DNA from: Paenibacillus pabuli
GTDB taxonomy: Bacteria > Bacillota > Bacilli > Paenibacillales > Paenibacillaceae
DNA length: 64,000 nt
Assembly: GCF_039831995.1 (NCBI RefSeq)
Contig: NZ_JBDOIO010000004.1
Location: 434,001-498,000 of the forward strand
Direction: 5' to 3'
Shown: in pieces, positions 8,662 to 16,639 of the stretch
How positions within the stretch are numbered: the stretch's first letter is position 1
How the letters are laid out: each line of letters begins with the position of its first letter
The notes under the pieces: model-generated
The model's database searches: none
What the model saw: the letters and a program-made list of their open reading frames with translations, nothing else
What the model was told of the DNA's origin: nothing
Translations under genes and position numbers: made by a program

Positions 8662-10275
8662 ATGAGTACAACTCAATCAGGACAGAAAAAAATGGCTCCC
8701 GTCTGGGTCGCGGATCAGGGGGACGGGACATATCGTAACCCCATATTGCATGCCGATTACTCAGATCCTGACGTCATTCGTGTCGGCGAAGATTTTTATA
8801 TGACCGCTTCGAGTTTCTCGCATATCCCCGGACTGCCCATTCTGCATTCGAAGGATCTGGTGAACTGGAAACTGGTGCAGTACGCCATTCAGCGGCTGGA
8901 TCTGGCAGGGTATGATGTACCGCTTCATGGCAAGGGGGTATGGGCACCAAGCATCCGGTATCATGACGGGAAGTACTGGATTTTCTTCAGCACGCCGGAT
9001 GAAGGCATCTTCATGACAACAGCAGATCATCCCGAAAGTGAATGGTCGCCACTTCATCTGGTCCATGAGGTGAAGGGCTGGATTGACCCTTGCCCGTTCT
9101 GGGATGATGATGGTCAAGCCTATTTGGTTCATGCCTTTGCCCATAGCCGCGCTGGCATAAAAAGCAAGATTAAGGTGTGCCGCATGGCTCCGGATGGAAG
9201 CAGGCTCCTGGATGAAGGGCAGATTGTTTTTGACGGCACAGCCCATCATCCTACGATTGAGGGGCCTAAGTTCTATAAGCGGGACGGGTACTACTACATT
9301 TTCGCCCCCGCCGGAGGGGTGAAGCCGGGATGGCAGACCGTTTTGCGTTCCAAGCAGGTATTTGGCCCTTATGAGGACCGGATCGTTATGCATCAGGGAG
9401 TTTCCAACGTTAATGGTCCTCACCAGGGGGGATACGTGGAACTGGAATCAGGAGAGTCATGGTTCATTCATTTTCAGGATCGGGATGCTTACGGGCGAAT
9501 TGTTCATCTCCAGCCGATGAAATGGAACGAAGACGGATGGCCTGTCATTGGCGTAGACCGTGAAGGAAATGGGACAGGTGAGCCCGTGGATGTGTACACG
9601 AAACCGGATGTGGGCGCTGCCTACCCGATCACCGTGCCTGATGTTTCGGATGATTTCCAAAATGAGCGTCTAGGAGTTCAATGGCAATGGCAGGCCAACT
9701 CCCGTTCCGAATGGGCAGATATTGTTCCGGACAAGGGACTTGTGTTACATATGCATCCTTACCCGAAAGACATCCAATCCTTGTTCGGCGTACCGCAGCT
9801 GCTTATGCAGAAACTACCTGCCTCCGCCTTTGAAGCAACAACCAAGCTGAACTTCTTGCCTAAACAGGAGGGTGACCGAGCGGGGCTCATTGTGTTTGGT
9901 GATGACTATGCTTGCCTGAGTCTGTCTCAGACTGACGCTGGAGCAGTCAGGTTGTCCCTGCTCCGCGGAGCCAAACAGCCAGACAATCATTTGCATGCGG
10001 ATGAATGGGAAGAAACCGGACTGGATTGGAGCGAGTATGGTTCACCGGAAACCGGTTGGACCATTCATTTACGCTTAGCACTGGAGGAGCCTGCCCGCTG
10101 CCAGTTTAGCTGGAGTAAAGACGGAGAGGACTTCCAGCCCATGGGGGCACCGTTTACAGCGACAACCGCACTCTGGGTTGGTGCGAAGATGGGGGTGTTT
10201 GCTGTAAACACTCTATCTGCGAATCGTGGAGGCCAAGGCGTTTTTCGATATTTTGAGGTGAAAGAAACGGTCTAA
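8662..10275 (+). CDS. Glycoside hydrolase family 43 (beta-xylosidase/arabinofuranosidase-like)
   Basis: A 537-residue cytoplasmic enzyme. The five-bladed GH43 propeller shows the three expected acids: Asp in ADYSDPDVIRV (residue ~35), Asp in WIDPCPFWDDDGQAYLVH, and Glu in PTIEGPKFYKRDGYYYIF. Residues ~330-537 form a DUF1349/concanavalin-like C-terminal sandwich, typical of large GH43 beta-xylosidases and arabinofuranosidases. I chose the ATG at 8662, which follows GGAGGAGGAGAAT; an in-frame ATG at 8617 overlaps the preceding gene and has no ribosome site. It probably trims arabinose or galactose side chains of pectin; the substrate is inferred. Confidence 0.9.
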   Translation: MSTTQSGQKKMAPVWVADQGDGTYRNPILHADYSDPDVIRVGEDFYMTASSFSHIPGLPILHSKDLVNWKLVQYAIQRLDLAGYDVPLHGKGVWAPSIRYHDGKYWIFFSTPDEGIFMTTADHPESEWSPLHLVHEVKGWIDPCPFWDDDGQAYLVHAFAHSRAGIKSKIKVCRMAPDGSRLLDEGQIVFDGTAHHPTIEGPKFYKRDGYYYIFAPAGGVKPGWQTVLRSKQVFGPYEDRIVMHQGVSNVNGPHQGGYVELESGESWFIHFQDRDAYGRIVHLQPMKWNEDGWPVIGVDREGNGTGEPVDVYTKPDVGAAYPITVPDVSDDFQNERLGVQWQWQANSRSEWADIVPDKGLVLHMHPYPKDIQSLFGVPQLLMQKLPASAFEATTKLNFLPKQEGDRAGLIVFGDDYACLSLSQTDAGAVRLSLLRGAKQPDNHLHADEWEETGLDWSEYGSPETGWTIHLRLALEEPARCQFSWSKDGEDFQPMGAPFTATTALWVGAKMGVFAVNTLSANRGGQGVFRYFEVKETV

Positions 10276-10359
10276 TCTGTTCTCGGATTGAACCGTGTGA
10301 AAATCAACATGGCTGTGACAGAAAAATGGTAGAGGAACAGGGTGAGGAGGAGGTCCAAG

Positions 10360-11181
10360 ATGGGACAGCGTATTCAGTTTGATCGATATCCTGGTGGTGT
10401 GATGAAGGCACTGACGCTCAGTTATGACGACGGTGTGGTCCACGACCGCAGGCTGGTGGAGCTTTTTAATCGCTATGGACTACGAGGTACATTCAATCTG
10501 AACTCTGGCACGCTCGGGAAACCGGGGCGAATTGAGCCGGAGGAAGTGGCCGAACTGTACGCTGGGCATGAGGTGGCTGTACACACGGTTACTCATCCTA
10601 CTTTGCCTTATGTACCGGATGAACTGTTGAACGAAGAAATTATGGAAGATCGGCGAGCGCTGGAACAGCTTGTCGGGTATCCGGTGAGGGGAATGGCTTA
10701 CCCTAATGGAGGGTACGATCGTTCTCTTAGCACCAAACTGGCGTGGCTGGGTCTGGACTATGCCCGAACGGTTGAATCCCACGGCAGATATACGCTGCCT
10801 GAGCGTCCGCTTGAATGGCATCCGACCTGTCATCACAATAATGACCTGGCAGCGCATGCCGAGCGTTTTATCCAGCATTCCAAAACAGGTACACCGCTCC
10901 TGCTCTATGTTTGGGGACACAGTTATGAATTTAATGATAACGACAATTGGGAGATCATCGAACAGTTTGGCGAGCAGATCGGCGGCAGGGACGATATATG
11001 GTATGCGACGAATATAGAGATCATTTCCTATTGGAAAGCGGTCAAACGTCTGGAATGTTCAGCAGACCGATCCATCATCCATAATCCGTCAGCCATATCT
11101 GTCTGGTTCACGGCAGATCAGCAGGTGGTTGAGGTGCGTGCAGGGGAGACCTTGCGTTTAACCGAAGAAATCAAGGTATAG
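10360..11181 (+). CDS. NodB-type polysaccharide deacetylase, cytoplasmic
   Basis: A 273-residue CE4-like protein. The metal and catalytic motif LSYDDG lies at residues ~15-20, EVAVHTVTHPT supplies the HxxxH metal ligands, and MAYPNGGYD is the third motif. No signal peptide or membrane segment is seen, unlike cell-wall deacetylases, so it should act inside the cell on imported sugars. The ATG at 10360 follows GGAGGAGG; a GTG 18 bases upstream overlaps that site and was not chosen. Position between GH43 and GH105 genes suggests removal of acetyl groups from pectin oligosaccharides. Function is inferred from context. Confidence 0.87.
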   Translation: MGQRIQFDRYPGGVMKALTLSYDDGVVHDRRLVELFNRYGLRGTFNLNSGTLGKPGRIEPEEVAELYAGHEVAVHTVTHPTLPYVPDELLNEEIMEDRRALEQLVGYPVRGMAYPNGGYDRSLSTKLAWLGLDYARTVESHGRYTLPERPLEWHPTCHHNNDLAAHAERFIQHSKTGTPLLLYVWGHSYEFNDNDNWEIIEQFGEQIGGRDDIWYATNIEIISYWKAVKRLECSADRSIIHNPSAISVWFTADQQVVEVRAGETLRLTEEIKV

Positions 11182-11191
11182 GAAGGGGCTG

Positions 11192-13417
11192 TTGATCATT
11201 CGTTATTTTCATGAAAACGAGGCGATTGCAGGCAAGGTGCATCATTCAATTCCGGATATTTTGACGACGGTGGCCCAGCGTTATATCGGTGATCATCCCA
11301 AACATTCGTTTCTGTTTAGAGCCTACCACCGGGGAGGGTTCCGCAGACATGGGGATTACCGTTATGATCTGAACCTGGACGACAAGTGGCCAGAAGCGCG
11401 TGCAGGACAGTACGTATACGTATGGGGCAAGTTATGGAGCCAGCAGGAGGCTACGCTGAACACAGGCCTGAACTGCTACAGTCCGGTAACGATCTATGTC
11501 AACGGGGAAGAGGCCTTCAAATCCGAACTGCTGCAGGAGTTATTTCCCGAGCGAAGAACCCAGATTCCGATCTCCGTAAAGGTTGGCTGGAATGACGTCT
11601 TGCTTTGTTTTGTCAAAACAGAGGTCGGGTTCGGCAGCATTTATGGTACCGCTTCCTTCAAGAATTTCCCACTTCATTTCCTGACTCCGGGAGTGGACCG
11701 GCAAGGTCAGGAAGGCTGGCTATATTCAGAGCCTCTTGATGAACCTGTAACTTCAATTCCCCGTGACGGGATGACGGAAGAAGAAACAGGGCTCTTCTGG
11801 TATCCACGAAGAGAATGGACGGAAGAAGAGCGGGAAGCTGGTTCTTTCGCAAGGATCTTTGGTACAGAGCAACCGGCCGTGGCCTACGCGTGGACGAAGT
11901 TGGATGTCACATTGCCAGGATCATCTCCTGTTGTTTTACAAGGTCAGCATGAAGGTGCTCTTCAGTTGTATGTCGATGATAAGGAAGTATACTCCGCTGA
12001 CAGAAGTGGGCATTATCGTGTGGAGCTGCCGCGCCGCTATGGATTATCCGATCTGGTCGCACGAGGGGAAACCCAAGCTGGGGAGAAGGGCTGGGGATTT
12101 ACGCTGGATTCAGCAGAGATTTCCGGATCAGATGGCTGGAGATTGAGCTCTCCGCATCCTGTTGCAGGCAGTCCGGACGTATGGCTGTATACCGGAAGAT
12201 TTGCACCGGGTTCCGAACCAATACCTACGGATATTGTCGTGACCGATACTGTTTTTGATGATGGCTCGAAAGGTGTATACTGGCATGTAGATCAGCCGGA
12301 TACAAGCGTTCGTCCTTATCTGGAGAATACACATTACGGAAAATGGAATTACCCACTAGGGGTTACCCTGCTTGGACTTCTGCGGATCGGACAGGAGCTG
12401 AATCGTGACGATATAATCCAGTATGTCCGGGATCATATCGAGCTGAGTACTTCGTTTGACCGTTACGGTCTATGGGATCGGGAAACCTATGGTGCAGCGG
12501 GAATTAACAACCAGTTGTCAGCGATCGACAGCCTGGACGATTGCGGTTCGTTCGGATCAACGCTGCTGGCAACGATGGAACTCGGGGACATTCGCGGGGG
12601 CCGAGATACGGCAGATCGCATTGCCCGTTACATTACCGATGAGCAGGAACGGCTGGAGGACGGAGCATTTTATCGTGTTCGCGGAAGCGGAGAGATGCGT
12701 CACGAAACAATGTGGTGCGATGATCTGTACATGAGCACGCCATTCCTGATGCGCTATGGTCAACTAACGGGCAATACGGCGTATTGGGATGATGCAGTCA
12801 ACCAGTTTCTGTTGTTCCGTCAATATCTCTATATTCCTGAGCAGCAGATCATGTCGCATGTGTATGATTTTGTGCGTGGACGGGCAACAGGCATCCCGTG
12901 GGGGCGCGGTAACGGTTGGGTCCTCTTATCCCTGACGGAACTATTAAGCATTCTGCCTCAGGATCATGCAAGGCGTTCGGAACTGCTGGGTTTCTACCGG
13001 GATCTGTGTCAGGGGTATCTGGCGCTGCAAGGAGAAAATGGCCTGTGGCATCAGGTGCTGAACCGCTCGGATTCGTATGAGGAAACCTCGTGCACGTCAA
13101 TGTTCATCTACGCCTATGCCCGCGGAATTCGCGAGGGCTGGCTCGAGGAGCCTGCACCATATCTGGAAGCTGTCCGCAAAGGATGGGAAGGTATGACCAG
13201 ACTGTCCATCGACCATAAAGGCAATGTATATGGCGTATGCCGCGGATCAGGTTACTCCTTTACTGCACTCTATTATCGGGACGATCTGGGCTGGATCCTG
13301 AACGACACTCATGGGATCGGCATAGTACTCCTGGCAGGTATCGAAGCGCATAAAATGAACCAGCAGCTCAGCCAGATGAACGTTACTGAAGAAGAAGATA
13401 CGATGCAGAAAGCTTGA
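11192..13417 (+). CDS. GH105-type unsaturated rhamnogalacturonyl hydrolase with long N-terminal sandwich domains
   Basis: A 741-residue protein starting at TTG, 10 bases after GGAAGGGG and the preceding stop. The C-terminal half (residues ~350-725) is an (alpha/alpha)6 barrel of the YteR/YesR family: AIDSLDDCGS, MWCDDLYMSTPFLMRYG, DFVRGRATGIPWGRGNGWVL, and an SCTSMFIYAYARG helix. These enzymes hydrate and cleave the unsaturated galacturonic acid left by rhamnogalacturonan lyases. The N-terminal ~340 residues hold beta-rich segments (VTIYVNGEEAFKS, LQLYVDDKEVYS) that look like carbohydrate-binding sandwiches and make the protein about twice the usual ~370 residues. No signal peptide. It closes the locus. 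Confidence 0.87.
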   Translation: MIIRYFHENEAIAGKVHHSIPDILTTVAQRYIGDHPKHSFLFRAYHRGGFRRHGDYRYDLNLDDKWPEARAGQYVYVWGKLWSQQEATLNTGLNCYSPVTIYVNGEEAFKSELLQELFPERRTQIPISVKVGWNDVLLCFVKTEVGFGSIYGTASFKNFPLHFLTPGVDRQGQEGWLYSEPLDEPVTSIPRDGMTEEETGLFWYPRREWTEEEREAGSFARIFGTEQPAVAYAWTKLDVTLPGSSPVVLQGQHEGALQLYVDDKEVYSADRSGHYRVELPRRYGLSDLVARGETQAGEKGWGFTLDSAEISGSDGWRLSSPHPVAGSPDVWLYTGRFAPGSEPIPTDIVVTDTVFDDGSKGVYWHVDQPDTSVRPYLENTHYGKWNYPLGVTLLGLLRIGQELNRDDIIQYVRDHIELSTSFDRYGLWDRETYGAAGINNQLSAIDSLDDCGSFGSTLLATMELGDIRGGRDTADRIARYITDEQERLEDGAFYRVRGSGEMRHETMWCDDLYMSTPFLMRYGQLTGNTAYWDDAVNQFLLFRQYLYIPEQQIMSHVYDFVRGRATGIPWGRGNGWVLLSLTELLSILPQDHARRSELLGFYRDLCQGYLALQGENGLWHQVLNRSDSYEETSCTSMFIYAYARGIREGWLEEPAPYLEAVRKGWEGMTRLSIDHKGNVYGVCRGSGYSFTALYYRDDLGWILNDTHGIGIVLLAGIEAHKMNQQLSQMNVTEEEDTMQKA

Positions 13418-13445
13418 AGAGTTAACAGAAGCTTCAGAGTGATAG

Positions 13446-13482
13446 AGGCTATTTTAGGGATTGCCTGAAATAGTCTTTTTCT
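13446..13482 (+). terminator. Rho-independent terminator of the pectin locus
   Basis: GGCTATTTTAGG pairs, with wobble, with CCTGAAATAGTC and is followed by TTTTTC. It lies 30 bp after the GH105 stop codon. Confidence 0.75.
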
Positions 13483-13630
13483 TTCACATTTATTAAACAT
13501 TCAGCTATGTGAATTTCTGAAACGAATAAAGGGGATTTGATTTTAAGCTATAGAATATATCCAGAAATACTCAGAGTATCCTGGACTTAGGAGCTTGAAT
13601 CATTAAAATAATTTAGAAGGAGGGATATTT

Positions 13631-13906
13631 ATAGAACTACAGAAGAAAATCAGGGCTTTAATTCAAGAGTTGAACTTTGAAAAGGCTATGGTAAATGGCA
13701 ACACATTGTTATTTCACTCTGGTATCTATTACAAAATAACCTTTGTTAAAGGACTGAACTCTTATGTCTTGGAATTTGCAACTAGTTACGATGACGCAGT
13801 AAAGAATATGTTTGAGGATGGTGAAGTATATCCTATTTCATTAGGTGAAGATCAACTAGTTAATGAATTGCGTCATGATCTATTAAAATACTATATAAAC
13901 ATGTAG
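13631..13906 (+). CDS. Small protein of unknown function, possible ATA start
   Basis: An AT-rich gene of 91 residues if read from ATA at 13631, or 78 if read from the in-frame TTG at 13670. The only good ribosome site (AGAAGGAGGG, 13614-13623) is correctly spaced for the ATA, and the extra residues IELQKKIRALIQELNFEKA read naturally into the rest. The TTG has no such site. The product is acidic with a beta-strand-like YYKITFVKGLNSYVLEFA segment and no membrane segment. I do not recognise it. Its size, base composition and neighbours suggest an immunity protein of a lost toxin locus. An ATG-to-ATA change could instead have silenced it. Confidence 0.5.
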   Translation: MELQKKIRALIQELNFEKAMVNGNTLLFHSGIYYKITFVKGLNSYVLEFATSYDDAVKNMFEDGEVYPISLGEDQLVNELRHDLLKYYINM

Positions 13907-14009
13907 TTTACTGCGTATTTATATTTTTGTGAAAGTTCTAAAGAGGCCAGGGCTCAATATAAAGAGAATGGTTCTAGGGAGCACATATCAATCATCTGGA
14001 GGGATTCGC

Positions 14010-14277
14010 ATGTCTATTTCATCTTCTATTGAGATAGCTTTATCAAAGCCAATCTTGAGAATGACTATTCTCCAAAAACTTGAAGCATTCGGTTGGTCAT
14101 ATAACGATCATTTTAATTAGAGAGAGCGGTACCATAATAATGAGTCCCGATATCAATCGAAGAATCCTAGATGTAGAGAGTTTCAACAAAATAACGGATA
14201 TAAACTGGTATATGACTAAACTAGTACCTGTATTTGGCCCATCACTTGAATCCATTTCTTACGAAGAACATGTGTAA
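14010..14277 (+). pseudogene. Broken small gene (frameshift, probable internal deletion)
   Basis: GGAGGG stands 6 bases before ATG at 14010, opening a frame that stops after 36 residues at 14120 (N-terminus MSISSSIEIALSKPILR, ending in WSYNDHFN). A second frame then runs from the same spot to 14277 without its own ribosome site and contains DINRRILDVESF and ITDINWYMTKLVPVF. The two pieces look like the two ends of one protein separated by a frameshift and perhaps a deletion. Similar-sounding proteins occur as immunity genes of polymorphic toxins, which is recall, not proof. Just upstream (13930-14034) another frame reads like the last residues of a longer protein (SREHISIIWRDSHVYF). Confidence 0.5.
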
Positions 14278-14296
14278 AGTTCAGGAGGAATAGTAT

Positions 14297-14554
14297 ATGG
14301 CTAGATTTCAGTGTAAATGTGGTGTAACGCTATCCAATTCAAAAGCCCCAAATGATGTTGAGTTGACGGTATACACAGATAAGGAATGGGACGACATTAT
14401 TAATCAAGGTGACTTCATTGATCCTATATCTATACCATTCCCTCGGTATGATGTTTGGCGATGTAATAGTTGTGAAAGGATCTATGTTTTTGATGGGAAT
14501 ACAGTAGTTAGAACCTATATTTTAGAGAAGGGCGATCTTAGTACTCTTAATTAA
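14297..14554 (+). CDS. Small zinc-ribbon-like protein
   Basis: An 85-residue protein with Cys6-x-Cys8 near the start and Cys56-x-x-Cys59 near the middle, a pattern able to bind one zinc ion. CAGGAGGAA is 7 bases before the ATG. The sequence is acidic and soluble. It lies in the AT-rich islet directly after the broken gene at 14010, which suggests it belongs to the same toxin-immunity debris, but it is itself intact. Function not recognised. Confidence 0.7.
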   Translation: MARFQCKCGVTLSNSKAPNDVELTVYTDKEWDDIINQGDFIDPISIPFPRYDVWRCNSCERIYVFDGNTVVRTYILEKGDLSTLN

Positions 14555-14677
14555 CTAGGGTAAGTGTATGGCATAAACCTATAGTTAGACTACGTACTAT
14601 GCTGCATCATTGAATCCAGGTTAAAAACTTCACCTCCAATCGTATATATCATGTAAATAATGTTCGTGCCTAGATTC

Positions 14678-15553
14678 TTAAAATAGCTCCAGCTGCTCAG
14701 GCCCATCCTCATCCTCGTCTGTTGTTCGATCGGGGAATGGCCGGACAGGCATCTCCAGCAGCTCCATCATCATCTGCGCATTGGCTGCAGCGTCGCCACC
14801 CGAGTTGTTATTGAAAATCACATAGACATCCTTACTTTGCTCGTGCAGCTGTTCCAGATAACCTTTCCATTCCATCAATTCTTCCTTGTTGTATCGATAC
14901 AAGTACCGAGTCTCCCGCCAATTGGGTGCACCGTTCTGGTGCCAGCCTGACACATTGCGTCCGTGCAGCCGTACGAGCGTCATCTCCGAATCCGTCGCCT
15001 GCGGCACAATCGGAATGGAGCCTGAGCCTGCCTGCGGCTCGTCACAGACACTGTGAATCCAGCCTTGTTCCCGCAGAAAGGCAAGCGTCCGCTCTCGCAT
15101 ACCATCCTCGTACCAGCTGCGATGGCGAAATTCAAGCACACACGGAATACCTTCCATACGCAGTCTCACCTCACGCAGCTCGTTGACATTATCACGATTG
15201 CAGTCAAACCATGGTGGATATTGAAACAGGGCAGCTCGCATTTTACCGGCTTCCATCACCGGCTCCAGTGACTCCCGAAAAGCCTTGTACATGTCTGTGA
15301 TGCTGGTGAAATAGGGTTTGCCCCGAAGATGCCCAGTCATCCCCTGATACGCTTTGACGATAAACGAAAAGTCATCCGGCGTTTCAGCTGCCCAACGTGC
15401 CATCCGGTCCCGGGGCTGAACGGCATAGAAGGAACTGTCGACCTCTACGGTTGAGAAGTACTGTCCATATAAACACAGCTTGTCCTTGGCTTTGGTACGA
15501 TCGGGATACAGATCATCGTGATCTCCCCATCCCGTGAGTCCAATGTGAATCAT
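14678..15553 (-). CDS. DUF72 family protein (YunF-like)
   Basis: A 291-residue protein of the widespread DUF72 family, a TIM-barrel-like fold of unknown activity. Family marks: IHIGLTGWGDHDDLYP at the N-terminus, VEVDSSFYAVQPRDRMARW near residue 40, VLEFRHRSWY near residue 140, and the late VYVIFNNNSGGDAAANA. The ATG at 15553 has AGGAGGTG about 8 bases upstream; an in-frame GTG three codons earlier overlaps that site. It is transcribed away from the methyltransferase gene. Confidence 0.9.
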   Translation of the reverse strand: MIHIGLTGWGDHDDLYPDRTKAKDKLCLYGQYFSTVEVDSSFYAVQPRDRMARWAAETPDDFSFIVKAYQGMTGHLRGKPYFTSITDMYKAFRESLEPVMEAGKMRAALFQYPPWFDCNRDNVNELREVRLRMEGIPCVLEFRHRSWYEDGMRERTLAFLREQGWIHSVCDEPQAGSGSIPIVPQATDSEMTLVRLHGRNVSGWHQNGAPNWRETRYLYRYNKEELMEWKGYLEQLHEQSKDVYVIFNNNSGGDAAANAQMMMELLEMPVRPFPDRTTDEDEDGPEQLELF

Positions 15554-15873
15554 AAATAACACCTCCTACTGTTCTGTCTCTAGGTAGTCCTATTACGATC
15601 GAAGTGTGCACCTGTCCGTATAGCAGGACTGTACAGCCGTCGTCAGGTGAACCATTTGAAAAGCTTATATATAGTTAACCGGTTTGCGCGCACGTGACTA
15701 TGTTTAACATTATATAGGGCGAATCCAGGCCGTTCAATGAACGGGAGCCACTGGAAATCTTTGAGTTTGAAGAATAAAGAAGATACAATTACTACAAGCT
15801 TAGGTATGATCAGCCCTATAAAAAGTACGTGACAGAGAAAACGGGGCCATTGACCAAGTGGAGGGCGATACGA
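15554..15873. other. Divergent intergenic region with a promoter and a short palindrome
   Basis: No gene seen in 320 bp. For the rightward methyltransferase gene there is a SigA-like promoter: TTGAGT at 15761-15766, 17-bp spacer, TACAAT at 15784-15789. Eighteen bp before the -35 is the palindrome CGTTCAATGAACG (15731-15743), a possible operator. Confidence 0.5.
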
Positions 15874-16617
15874 ATGACGGAATGGTATGAAGAGAGTTTT
15901 GGAGAAGACTACCTTCTCGTATACAAGCACAGGGATGTGCAGGGTGCATATGAAGAAGTACATAAAATGATCAATTGGTTAAAACTTGAGCCACAGGCAC
16001 GGGTTTTGGATCTATGCTGCGGTATGGGACGGCATTCCTTGGCTCTGGCAGACGCAGGCTTCCGGGTAACCGGGATTGACCTGTCCGATGTGCTTTTGCG
16101 TGAAGCACGTCAGATGGACACCGAGAATCGAGTGGAATGGGTTCATGCCGACATGCGTAATCTGCCGCTCGAAGGTGGATTTGACGCAGTAGTCAACCTG
16201 TTTACATCGTTTGGTTATTTTCGTGAGGACGGTGAACAGCTCAAGGTGCTGCGTGTCATCCGTCACATGCTGAAGCCTGGCGGCAGCTACATTATTGATT
16301 TTATGAACACGGCTTACGTAACCCGTCATTTGGTTCCGCATTCCAAACGAGAGACGGAAGGTCAGCGTATTGAAGAGTTTCGCCAGATCAAGGACGGATT
16401 TGTGCAGAAGGAAATTCACATTACCGACTCCGGTTCCAGTGATAAACCCCGGATTCATAAGGAGCGTGTCAAGCTGTACACCCGTGAACAACTGAGTGAG
16501 CTGCTGCAGGAGGCGGGGCTTGTGGTGGATCAGGTTCATGGAGGCTATGATGAAGAGGAATATGAAGAGCAGGCTTCCCCGCGCATGATTTTTGTTGGTC
16601 ATCGGCCTGTAGAGTGA
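15874..16617 (+). CDS. Class I SAM-dependent methyltransferase
   Basis: A 247-residue Rossmann-fold methyltransferase. Motif I is VLDLCCGMGRHSLALADAGF (residues ~46-65), followed by VTGIDLS with the ribose-binding Asp, VEWVHADMRNLP, and FDAVVNLFTSFGYF. Target unknown. The ATG at 15874 follows GGAGGGCG at good spacing; an in-frame GTG at 15829 lacks a ribosome site. It is followed after ~20 bp by the MBL-fold gene, so both are probably cotranscribed from the promoter at 15761. Confidence 0.88.
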   Translation: MTEWYEESFGEDYLLVYKHRDVQGAYEEVHKMINWLKLEPQARVLDLCCGMGRHSLALADAGFRVTGIDLSDVLLREARQMDTENRVEWVHADMRNLPLEGGFDAVVNLFTSFGYFREDGEQLKVLRVIRHMLKPGGSYIIDFMNTAYVTRHLVPHSKRETEGQRIEEFRQIKDGFVQKEIHITDSGSSDKPRIHKERVKLYTREQLSELLQEAGLVVDQVHGGYDEEEYEEQASPRMIFVGHRPVE

Positions 16618-16639
16618 GAAGAGCATGGAGGAGAAGAAA

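Noticed and set aside
13929..14120. 63-residue frame beginning at GTG 13929
   Set aside because: No ribosome site at 13929; the in-frame ATG at 14010 has one, and the upstream codons do not look like coding sequence in this frame.
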